Source: an uncultured Prevotellaceae bacterium (GTDB lineage Bacteria > Bacteroidota > Bacteroidia > Bacteroidales > Bacteroidaceae). Taken from it: a DNA stretch of 7,074 nucleotides. The notes under the pieces are model-generated. The model was not told the origin of the DNA. It ran no database searches and was given only the letters and a program-made list of their open reading frames with translations. Numbering within the stretch: the first letter of the stretch is position 1; every line of letters begins with the position of its first letter. The stretch spans positions 1 through 7,074 of the forward strand of contig CAMJIA010000071.1 of the NCBI GenBank assembly GCA_946405695.1, given 5' to 3'. The position numbers and the translations under genes are program-made. Positions 1-5,845 of the stretch are shown here, one piece after another.

Positions 1-806
1 AAGAACACGCTGGCCTCAGCAGTGAAACCATTGGTAATCTGACAGGCCTCACCAACAAAGCAGTCCTGCATCTTCACGGAGTTGGTGATGGAACAACCGT
101 TCGAGATGATACTGTTCTCGCAGATAACACCCGTACCGATAAATACGGAGTCATCTTTCGACGAGAGGATGGTACAGTCGCTCAAACGGGCAGCTCCATT
201 AATCTCACAGTCTTCCTTGATAACAGTATTGGTAATCTCCTTGGAGTTGATTATTTTCACGCCGTTGCCGATGGTACCGCGCTCTGGTTGTGTAAAGCGT
301 ATCTCCTCATTAATCAGACGTGACAGACTGTCTTTCAGCTGCTTGTCCTTGAAATACTTCACCATAAAGGCGGCCAGCTGTGAGTTCAGGTCGTGGAAAA
401 GCACCACATTACCGTCACCCATCTCGTTGAGTACACTAATAAGGTGGCCCTCACCGAAAGAAGCACCTTCAGTGGTCTCCATCGTAGAGATGTTTGAGAT
501 ATAGCAGTCGTTGCCAATAGTATAGTTGTTGATGTAGTTGCCAATCTTCTCGATGAGACAGTTGTCGCCAACGGTGACGTTGCGCAAAGTTGCATCGTTG
601 ATTCCGGAATGTTTTACAAAGCCTTTCGATACTTCCACCTGCTTCTCGAAGACACCCAGTCGGATGTCACCGTAGAAGATGACACGATGGAAGTTATAGG
701 GAGAAAACTCCTCAGCAACCTTTACGCGCTGCCAGTCTTCAGCCCAACAACTATTGTTTTCCAGTACTTGAATCTCATCATCATTCAAAAATCTGTAGTC
801 TCTCAT
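1..806 (-). CDS. DUF4954-like left-handed beta-helix protein, 5' part only
   Basis: The frame opens with ATG at 806 (MRDYRFLNDDEIQVLE...) and stays open to the left edge, giving 268 codons with no stop, so the C-terminal part lies outside the window. Residues about 70-125 and 175-268 show the spaced small/hydrophobic pattern of hexapeptide-type left-handed beta-helices (for example NVTVGDNCLIEKIGNY and NYTIGNDCYISN), interrupted at about 133-170 by a helical stretch. I recognise it as the DUF4954 family of Bacteroidetes, which is usually over 600 residues long. Older annotations liken it to sugar-phosphate nucleotidyltransferases or acyltransferases because of the helix fold, but no catalytic residue can be assigned here and its function is unknown. 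It starts 21 bases after the hflX stop with no promoter visible between them, so cotranscription with hflX is likely. No Shine-Dalgarno sequence precedes the ATG. Family call from memory; gene reality is clear from continuous conserved-looking coding. Confidence 0.8.
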   Translation of the reverse strand, partial: MRDYRFLNDDEIQVLENNSCWAEDWQRVKVAEEFSPYNFHRVIFYGDIRLGVFEKQVEVSKGFVKHSGINDATLRNVTVGDNCLIEKIGNYINNYTIGNDCYISNISTMETTEGASFGEGHLISVLNEMGDGNVVLFHDLNSQLAAFMVKYFKDKQLKDSLSRLINEEIRFTQPERGTIGNGVKIINSKEITNTVIKEDCEINGAARLSDCTILSSKDDSVFIGTGVICENSIISNGCSITNSVKMQDCFVGEACQITNGFTAEASVF

Positions 807-827
807 AATCTTATTGTGTTTGGTTCA

Positions 828-2144
828 TTATTCTTCTATCGTATACAGGAAATCATTATACGGATATTTCTGCACATGCAGTTCACGAACACGCTTATAG
901 AGGATTTCACGCAACATATCGATATTCTCTTTCTGTTTGGCTGAGATAAACAGGCACTCCAAGTAGTGCTGGTTCTCGCCAGTACGAGCCATCCATGTCT
1001 GCTTCAGGTCGTCGAGCGTCAGATTCTCCTTCGTCAAAGGAGTCAGGTCGTCGGCCTCCTTCTCAACCCATGAATAGGCATCAATCTTGTTGAACACCAG
1101 CATGGCGGGTTTCTCGGCACAGCCCAGTTCCTTCAACGTCTCCTCCACCACGCGGATCTGTTCCTCAAAATCGGGATGCGAGATATCCACCACATGCACC
1201 AGCAGGTCGGCCTCACGCACCTCGTCAAGCGTGGACTTAAACGACTCCACAAGGTCGGAGGGCAGCTTACGGATGAAACCGACAGTATCTGCCAACAAGA
1301 AGGGCAGATTGTCGATGGTCATCTTCCTGACGGTGGTATCCAACGTCGCAAAGAGCTTGTTCTCTGCAAACACATCACTCTTCGAGAGCAGGTTCATCAT
1401 CGTCGACTTACCGACATTGGTATAACCCACCAGTGCTACACGAATCAGGCGGCCACGATTCTTTCGCTGGGTAGTCTTCTGCTTGTCAATCTCAACCAGA
1501 CGCTCTTTCAACAGCGAGATACGCTGACGGATAATACGCTGGTCCATCTCCAACTGCGTCTCACCAGGACCACGAAGACCCACGGAGCCCTTTCCGCCAC
1601 CGCTACCAGAGCCACCGCCCTGGCGTTCCAGGTGGGTCCACAAGCGTTGCAGACGGGGCAGCATATAGCGGTACTGTGCCAGCTCCACCTGCGTCTTGGC
1701 CTCAGCAGTCTGGGCACGCATGGCAAAGATGTCGAGAATCAATGAGGTACGGTCTAATATCTTCACCTTCAACTCATTCTCGATATTTCGTATCTGCTTG
1801 GCAGAAAGTTCATCGTCGAAGATGACCATACCCACAGGTTGCGGAGCCTCCCTACCCTCTTCGGGCTCTGGCGACCCTGCATCGAGCCAGTCGTAATAGG
1901 CATCTTCTTGCTGCTTGATATATTGCTTAATCTCTTCGAGCTTACCCTTGCCGACATACGTCACCTGACTGGGGCCCTGCACCTTCTGCGTAAAACGCTT
2001 CACAGTGACAGCTCCAGCGGTGTCGGCCAGGAATTCCAGCTCGTCCAGATATTCTTTTGTCTTCGCCTCATCCTGCTGCTGTGTTATCAGTCCTACGAGT
2101 ACAGCAGTCTCGGCTTTAGCTTCAGATATAACAAATTCCTTCAT
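828..2144 (-). CDS. hflX: GTPase HflX
   Basis: HflX is a translational GTPase of the Obg-HflX superfamily that binds the 50S subunit and, in studied bacteria, splits stalled ribosomes under stress. This protein has 438 residues. The N-terminal HflX domain contains VGKGKLEEI (64-72) and the conserved DRTSLILDIFAMRAQTAEAK run (131-150). A Gly/Ser-rich linker (176-187) leads into the RGPGETQLE motif (191-199), a helical segment, then the G domain: P-loop GYTNVGKS (240-247), switch I TLDTT (267-271), G3 DTVGF (286-290), G4 NKID (352-355) and G5 SAK (401-403). All nucleotide-binding motifs are intact. Two segments look longer than in E. coli HflX: an acidic Pro/Glu-rich insertion at about 76-104 and a loop at about 357-390 between G4 and G5. 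The ATG at 2144 is the only start giving the usual MKEFVISE N-terminus. Its probable -7 promoter element ends only 8 bases upstream, so the mRNA may be almost leaderless. DUF4954-like gene follows 21 bases downstream. Confidence 0.96.
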   Translation of the reverse strand: MKEFVISEAKAETAVLVGLITQQQDEAKTKEYLDELEFLADTAGAVTVKRFTQKVQGPSQVTYVGKGKLEEIKQYIKQQEDAYYDWLDAGSPEPEEGREAPQPVGMVIFDDELSAKQIRNIENELKVKILDRTSLILDIFAMRAQTAEAKTQVELAQYRYMLPRLQRLWTHLERQGGGSGSGGGKGSVGLRGPGETQLEMDQRIIRQRISLLKERLVEIDKQKTTQRKNRGRLIRVALVGYTNVGKSTMMNLLSKSDVFAENKLFATLDTTVRKMTIDNLPFLLADTVGFIRKLPSDLVESFKSTLDEVREADLLVHVVDISHPDFEEQIRVVEETLKELGCAEKPAMLVFNKIDAYSWVEKEADDLTPLTKENLTLDDLKQTWMARTGENQHYLECLFISAKQKENIDMLREILYKRVRELHVQKYPYNDFLYTIEE

Positions 2145-2152
2145 AATCGGTG

Positions 2153-2160
2153 CAAAGTTA
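2153..2160 (-). promoter_or_regulatory. Probable -7 element of the hflX promoter
   Basis: On the minus strand these bases read TAACTTTG, an exact match to the Bacteroidetes -7 consensus TAnnTTTG. Only 8 bases separate it from the hflX ATG at 2144, which places the predicted transcription start within a few bases of the start codon. No good TTTG -33 element is seen at the expected distance upstream (minus strand reads TGAA near 2184-2181), so the match rests on the -7 box alone. Confidence 0.6.
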
Positions 2161-2176
2161 CAAAAAATATCCGTTT

Positions 2177-2210
2177 TTTGTTCATATTATCGCAGAAATT
2201 ATTATCTTTG
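2177..2210 (+). promoter_or_regulatory. Probable nagB promoter (-33 and -7 elements)
   Basis: TTTG at 2177-2180 and TATCTTTG at 2203-2210 match the Bacteroidetes -33 (TTTG) and -7 (TAnnTTTG) elements, with a 22-base spacer that is slightly long. Transcription would begin near 2216, leaving an A/T-rich leader of about 30 bases before the nagB ATG at 2249. The promoter lies back to back with, and overlaps, the hflX promoter. Confidence 0.6.
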
Positions 2211-2248
2211 CACCCGATAAGACAAAAAACTTAATATTTTTTACACTT

Positions 2249-3040
2249 ATGAGACTAATTATTGAACCCGACTATCAGAAGATGTCGCAATGGGCTGCAG
2301 AACATGTCATTGAGCGTATCAATGCCTTCCAGCCTACCAAAGAAAAACTATTTGTATTGGGTCTTCCCACAGGTTCGTCACCTGAAGGAATGTATGCTTG
2401 TCTGGTGAAAGCCAACAAGGAAGGACGCGTATCGTTCAAGAACGTGCTGACGTTCAACATGGACGAGTATGTAGGTCTGCCTGAGGAGCACCCCGAGAGC
2501 TACCACTCTTTCATGGCCCGCAACCTGTTCAACCACATCGATTGCCCAAAGGAGAACATCCACATCCTCAACGGTAACGCCAAGGATTTGGCTGCCGAGT
2601 GCGCACACTATGAGGAGATGATCAAGGAAGCAGGCGGTATCGACCTGTTCATTGGTGGTATCGGTCCTGACGGACACATCGCCTTCAACGAGCCTTACAG
2701 CTCACTGACCAGCCGCACCCGTGTGAAGACACTAACCACAGATACGATTATTGCCAACAGCCGTTTCTTCGACAACGACGTCAACAAGGTTCCCAAGCAG
2801 GCCCTCACCGTTGGTGTAGGTACTGTGATGGATGCCAAGGAAGTGATGATTCTCGTCAACGGCCACCACAAGGCACGTGCCCTGAAGGCTGCCGTCGAGG
2901 GTGCTGTTACCCACGAGTGGACTATCTCAGCCCTGCAGATGCACCAGCACGGCATTATCGTTGCTGACGAGCCTGCTACTGACGAGCTGAAGGTTGCTAC
3001 CTACAAGTACTTCAAGGATATCGAGAAGAACAACCTGTAA
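2249..3040 (+). CDS. nagB: Glucosamine-6-phosphate deaminase
   Basis: NagB converts glucosamine-6-phosphate to fructose-6-phosphate and ammonia, feeding amino-sugar carbon from host or wall glycans into glycolysis. The 263-residue protein is close to the E. coli enzyme (266) and appears collinear with it. The phosphate loop [11 protein letters not shown] is at 37-47. MDEY at 71-74 carries the catalytic Asp72. [14 protein letters not shown] at 136-149 carries Asp141, His143 and Glu148. Substrate-phosphate residues Arg172 and Lys208 are present. Residues that form the GlcNAc-6-phosphate allosteric site of the E. coli enzyme (Ser151, Arg158, Lys160, Tyr254) are also present, so allosteric activation is plausible. 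I chose the ATG at 2249: the frame is open further upstream to 2150, but that extension would run through the promoter, and MRLIIEP matches the family N-terminus. No nagA lies beside it; it appears monocistronic, ending at a tandem repeat and terminator. Confidence 0.97.
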   Translation: MRLIIEPDYQKMSQWAAEHVIERINAFQPTKEKLFVLGLPTGSSPEGMYACLVKANKEGRVSFKNVLTFNMDEYVGLPEEHPESYHSFMARNLFNHIDCPKENIHILNGNAKDLAAECAHYEEMIKEAGGIDLFIGGIGPDGHIAFNEPYSSLTSRTRVKTLTTDTIIANSRFFDNDVNKVPKQALTVGVGTVMDAKEVMILVNGHHKARALKAAVEGAVTHEWTISALQMHQHGIIVADEPATDELKVATYKYFKDIEKNNL

Positions 3041-3049
3041 GACAGAACT

Positions 3050-3113
3050 TCGAAACATCGAAACATCGAAACATCGAGATTTCGAAATATCGGAATATCG
3101 AAATATCGAAACA
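3050..3113. repeat. 8-bp tandem repeat, eight copies
   Basis: Eight consecutive 8-bp units start at 3050, 3058, 3066, 3074, 3082, 3090, 3098 and 3106. Units 1, 2, 3 and 8 read TCGAAACA; units 5 and 7 read TCGAAATA; unit 6 reads TCGGAATA; unit 4 reads TCGAGATT. The period is never broken by an indel. The array begins 10 bases after the nagB stop and its last base merges with the A-tract of the terminator. Eight is not a multiple of three and the tract is outside any gene. The function is unknown. Confidence 0.92.
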
Positions 3114-3146
3114 AAAAAGTAAGGAATTGCGCTTCCTTACTTTTTT
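3113..3146. terminator. Bidirectional rho-independent terminator between nagB and dnaA
   Basis: A perfect 14-bp stem pairs 3113-3126 (six A, then GTAAGGAA) with 3133-3146 (TTCCTTAC, then six T) around the 6-base loop TTGCGC. T-runs follow the GC-containing stem on both strands, so it can end nagB transcripts on the plus strand and dnaA transcripts on the minus strand. The right arm directly abuts the dnaA stop codon at 3147-3149. Confidence 0.92.
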
Positions 3147-4553
3147 TTATTTCTTCAGTTTAAAAGAGTTTTCGATGCTGGTGAGTTCGGCAGAGAATTC
3201 CTTGTCGACCTTCAGGCGCTGTTCCACTGTCGAACAGCTATGGATGACTGTCGAGTGGTCACGACCACCAATGAGCTGACCAATACGTGATGCCGGCATC
3301 TTGGTATATTTCTGGGCCAGATACATCGATACCTGACGCACCATCACAAAGTCACGCCTGCGACTCTTGCTGAACACGCTCTGCTGCTGCACATTGTAGT
3401 GGTTGCAGACCTTCTCCAGGATCTCATCAACAGTCAGCGGCTTGTTGTCAATCTTCACTGCACGCTTCACCACACGCTCTGCCAGTCGCATATCCACATT
3501 CGTATTATAGACTATCGAATAGGTCAGCAGCGAGTTGATGACACCCTCCAAATCACGGACAGAGCCGTTGGCCGTCTCAGCAATAAACTGGATGACATCA
3601 GCAGGAATCTTCAGACCATCACGACGACACTTCGCATTAAGGATATCAATGCACAACTGCACATTAGGCTTCTCCAATTCTGCTATCAGACCTGACGAGA
3701 AACGGGTCAGCATACGCTCTGGCAACCATCCCAAGTCTACTGGCGGACGATCACTGGCCAGGATAATCTGCTTGCCCAGACGCGACAGGTGATCGAAGAT
3801 GTGGAAGAACGTAGCCACTGTCTTCTCAGCTGTTGCCCACTCCTGTACGTCGTCGACAATCAGCACATCAATGCTCTGATAGAAGTTGATGAAGTCATTG
3901 ACGGTATTCTTCCTGCTGGCATCGGTAAACTGCACCTGGAAGAGACGGGCCGACACATACAGCACACGCTTATGGTGGTACATCTCCTTGCAACGCACAC
4001 CAATGGCGTTGATCAGGTGGGTCTTACCACAGCCTGACGGACCATAGACGAAGAAGGGATTGAACGTCGTCTTTCCTGGATGCTCAGCAATCGACAAACC
4101 CACAGTACGTGGCAGTTTGTTGCTGTCGCCCTCAATATAGTTATGGAAGGTTTTGTGGATATCCAACTGCGGATTCAGGTCACGCTCCACAACGTCCAGC
4201 GTCGTGGGGGCCTTATTACCACGGTTTGTAGCGGGAGCGGGTTCTACGCTGGTAGGCTCCTCACCCTCCACCACCGTATTGATGCGGTGCTGCTTGTCAG
4301 TGACGACACGATAGTTCAGCTGGACCTTCTGTCCGAAGCAACGCGTCAGCACCTTGCTCAGCAAGTTCACATAGTACTGCTCCAAATACTCATACACGTA
4401 CATACTAGGTACCTGTACGAGCACAGACTGGCGTTCCTCATCGTATTTCTCGAACACGATGGGCGCGAACCATGTCTTGTATTGCTGCTCCGTGACGTTG
4501 TCCTTAATCAGACTAAGGCAGTTGTCCCAAAGCGCCTTTGGATTATTTACCAT
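3147..4553 (-). CDS. dnaA: Chromosomal replication initiator protein DnaA
   Basis: DnaA is the AAA+ ATPase that binds DnaA boxes, opens the replication origin and loads helicase. The 468-residue length is normal. Domain I (about 1-85) has LWDNCLSLIKDNVTEQQYKTW. A variable linker covers about 88-128. The AAA+ core has Walker A GPSGCGKT (171-178), Walker B LIVDD (231-235), sensor I ASDRP (267-270 region), the box VII arginine finger in RMLTRF (Arg284) and sensor II GSVRDLEG (330-337). Domain IV has the basic loop SKSRRRDF (395-402) and the signature GGRDHSTVIHS (429-439). All ATPase motifs are intact. Box VII reads RFSSGL where most DnaA proteins have RFxWGL, and the signature has Ser where E. 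coli has a DNA-contacting Thr; I believe both occur in Prevotella relatives. ATG 4553 is the natural start. A 380-bp non-coding stretch with a probable promoter lies upstream; dnaN is not adjacent. Confidence 0.98.
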   Translation of the reverse strand: MVNNPKALWDNCLSLIKDNVTEQQYKTWFAPIVFEKYDEERQSVLVQVPSMYVYEYLEQYYVNLLSKVLTRCFGQKVQLNYRVVTDKQHRINTVVEGEEPTSVEPAPATNRGNKAPTTLDVVERDLNPQLDIHKTFHNYIEGDSNKLPRTVGLSIAEHPGKTTFNPFFVYGPSGCGKTHLINAIGVRCKEMYHHKRVLYVSARLFQVQFTDASRKNTVNDFINFYQSIDVLIVDDVQEWATAEKTVATFFHIFDHLSRLGKQIILASDRPPVDLGWLPERMLTRFSSGLIAELEKPNVQLCIDILNAKCRRDGLKIPADVIQFIAETANGSVRDLEGVINSLLTYSIVYNTNVDMRLAERVVKRAVKIDNKPLTVDEILEKVCNHYNVQQQSVFSKSRRRDFVMVRQVSMYLAQKYTKMPASRIGQLIGGRDHSTVIHSCSTVEQRLKVDKEFSAELTSIENSFKLKK

Positions 4554-4624
4554 GCGGCGTTACTGTTTTTTTAAGTTTAACTAAAAGACGATTTGTAGTC
4601 TCTGGTTATTGTCGTTTTCGAGTG

Positions 4625-4656
4625 CAAAGGTCGCATTTTTTTTCCAATCCTCCAAA
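4625..4656 (-). promoter_or_regulatory. Probable dnaA promoter
   Basis: On the minus strand TTTG at 4656-4653 is followed after exactly 20 bases by GACCTTTG at 4632-4625. This fits the Bacteroidetes layout of a TTTG -33 element and a TAnnTTTG -7 element, with one mismatch (G for T) in the -7 box. The following bases CACTC resemble those after other promoters in this window. Transcription would start near 4618, giving a leader of roughly 65 bases before the dnaA ATG at 4553. Confidence 0.6.
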
Positions 4657-4671
4657 TCCGTATTTTTTATA

Positions 4672-4681
4672 CCTCGCGAGG
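4672..4681. promoter_or_regulatory. 10-bp GC-rich palindrome upstream of the dnaA promoter
   Basis: CCTCGCGAGG is a perfect palindrome inside otherwise A/T-rich DNA, 15 bases upstream of the probable dnaA -33 element. Its position would suit a transcription-factor operator, but no regulator can be named and a 10-bp palindrome can arise by chance. Confidence 0.35.
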
Positions 4682-4780
4682 GCAATATCTGTAAATTGCT
4701 CATATTTCGACCGTTAAGTGCATTTTAAGATTTTTTTATCTACCAATGGACTTGCACAAATGCATCTCTTTGTTTTTCAG

Positions 4781-4849
4781 CGTTTTAGCGCATGCATGCA
4801 CATCGTTTAAAGGGTGTACACGCATCGTGTAATGAGAACGCTAAACGAT
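4781..4849. repeat. Nested inverted repeats and hairpin upstream of dnaA
   Basis: ATCGTTTA at 4802-4809 is the exact reverse complement of TAAACGAT at 4842-4849. CGTTTTAGCG at 4781-4790 pairs with CGCTAAACG at 4839-4847 with one base unpaired, so the right arm can pair with either left arm. Between them lie the palindrome GTGTACAC (4814-4821) and a 6-bp hairpin TACACG-CAT-CGTGTA (4817-4831). Confidence 0.6.
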
Positions 4850-4933
4850 TGAAATATCAAGCACTTCCAACGATGGAGCCAAAAATCTTACAACGCCTTT
4901 ACTATTTAGACAAATTAAAAATTGCAAACTTTT

Positions 4934-5833
4934 TTACTTGTCTTTTTTCCCAAAAATCGAGAAGTGTACGTAGCGCTTCGGATGAGCCTTCAAATCTGTC
5001 AACAGCGAATCGGCACTGGCAGCTGTGGCTGTCAGGTTGTTATAGAGTGTCTGGTCGCGCATCAGCAGTCCCAGCGTACCCTCGTTGCTGTTCAGTTTCT
5101 GTGTCATCTGCTCCACGTTTGCCAGCGTCTGGTTCACCTTGGCATTCATCGCAGCCACATCGATTTGCGACAGGTTATGCGTCAGCTGCTGGGTATTGTC
5201 CAGCACCCCGTTGGCCTTGTTCATCATGGTGGGCACCTCGCGGTTCAGCGAAGCCGACAGCGTCTTCAGTTCCTGACTGGTCGCATTCAGGTTGTTCGTC
5301 ATTCCCTCTACGTTGTGCAGGGTGTTGCGCAGGGCTGGGTCAGAGAGCAGCAGGTTCAGGCTACTCATGATGCTGTCCAGTTTGGGAGCGACATTCATGA
5401 TGACGGGCATTATCTCGCCCACCTTACTCATGATACCCTGTTCCATATCTCCACTGATGGTGTCGCCGACACCTATCATGTGTATGGGGTCGTCAGAGAG
5501 CACCAGGTTAATCTTGATATTACCCAACAGGTCGCTGGCCAGCTCAGCATGCGAGCCCACAGGCACACGCATCTCCTTGTTCAGACCAATCTCAGCAACA
5601 ATCTTGCCATGAGGATCGTAGTTGTAGTCAAGTGACTTCACCACACCCACACGATAGCCGTTGGCATAGACAGGCGACGACACCGCCAGGCCCGTAGCGT
5701 CCGAGAAGGCCACATACATCGCATTGTCGCTTGAGAAGACACTCAGTCCCTTCAGGAACTGCAGTCCGAAGAACAGCACGACGATACCGAATATCGACAC
5801 CAGTGCTATCTTGATTTCCTTTGTAAATTTCAT
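4934..5833 (-). CDS. MCE/MlaD-family lipid-transport protein
   Basis: MCE-domain proteins form membrane-anchored rings that move lipids between the inner and outer membranes, typically with an MlaE/MlaF-type ABC transporter. The protein has 299 residues. It starts with a short basic cytoplasmic segment and one membrane-spanning helix at about 8-28 (signal anchor), followed by a KGLSVF motif and a single MCE domain at about 36-115 (YVAFSDATGLAVSSPVYANGY region, then ASDLLGNIKINL). The rest, about 135-280, is a long Asn/Leu-rich helical tail, probably a coiled coil forming a periplasmic needle or tunnel. The C-terminus KRYVHFSIFGKK resembles the usual ending of Bacteroidetes members as I recall it. 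ATG 5833 lies 12 bases after the amidase stop, so the two are almost surely cotranscribed. No mlaE or mlaF homologue is in the window, so the substrate and partner transporter cannot be told. The symbol mlaD is avoided because orthology to the E. coli protein is unproven. Confidence 0.92.
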   Translation of the reverse strand: MKFTKEIKIALVSIFGIVVLFFGLQFLKGLSVFSSDNAMYVAFSDATGLAVSSPVYANGYRVGVVKSLDYNYDPHGKIVAEIGLNKEMRVPVGSHAELASDLLGNIKINLVLSDDPIHMIGVGDTISGDMEQGIMSKVGEIMPVIMNVAPKLDSIMSSLNLLLSDPALRNTLHNVEGMTNNLNATSQELKTLSASLNREVPTMMNKANGVLDNTQQLTHNLSQIDVAAMNAKVNQTLANVEQMTQKLNSNEGTLGLLMRDQTLYNNLTATAASADSLLTDLKAHPKRYVHFSIFGKKDK

Positions 5834-5845
5834 ATCTGTTGTTAT

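Larger units (their letters stand above)
2144..2220. repeat. Inverted repeat spanning the divergent hflX/nagB promoters
   Basis: The left arm at 2144-2157 (TAATCGGTGCAAAG) is nearly the reverse complement of the right arm at 2206-2220 (CTTTGCACCCGATAA). It pairs with one mismatch and one extra base, including a 9-bp perfect core (GGTGCAAAG at 2149-2157 with CTTTGCACC at 2206-2214). Each arm holds the TTTG half of one -7 element plus the first transcribed bases, so the symmetry goes beyond the -7 consensus itself. Confidence 0.7.
4554..4933. other. 380-bp non-coding region upstream of dnaA
   Basis: No gene-like reading frame lies between the dnaA start and the stop of the MCE gene; the long plus-strand frame beginning at 4792 is a shadow that runs antisense into the MCE gene. 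The region is A/T-rich with T/A runs (for example 4731-4740), the probable dnaA promoter, the palindrome at 4672-4681, a palindrome GCATGCATGC at 4790-4799, a short hairpin at 4817-4831 and several ATCGTT-type elements at 4801-4876. I see no exact TTATCCACA DnaA box on either strand and no strong terminator for the MCE operon. The sequence does not match any structured RNA I can recognise. Confidence 0.7.

Noticed and set aside
2150..2248. N-terminal extension of nagB by 33 codons
   Set aside because: It would translate through both divergent promoters, is Ile/Phe/Lys-rich from A/T content, and the ATG at 2249 gives the family N-terminus.
3050..3113. CRISPR array or parS-like centromere site
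   Set aside because: The units are 8 bp with no spacers, so it is not CRISPR. TCGAAACA shares only a half-site resemblance with parS (TGTTTCACGTGAAACA), and no full palindrome of that type is present.
4154..4162. DnaA-box-like TGTGGATAT, and a similar ATATCCACA at 3490-3498
   Set aside because: Both differ by one base from the consensus and lie inside dnaA, where they are explained by Asp-Ile-His and similar codons; there is no cluster.
4586..4601. Possible hairpin AGAC...GTCT in the dnaA leader
   Set aside because: Only four base pairs with an 8-base loop; too weak to call a structure.
4860..4933. Terminator after the MCE gene
   Set aside because: On the minus strand there is only a weak TCCA/TGGA stem (4866-4877) without a proper T-run directly after it, so I do not call one; read-through toward dnaA is possible.
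4792..5370. Plus-strand open frame of 192 codons starting upstream of the MCE gene
   Set aside because: Most of it is antisense to the well-supported MCE gene, its sequence is Ser/Ala/Arg-rich as expected for a shadow frame, and it matches no family I know.
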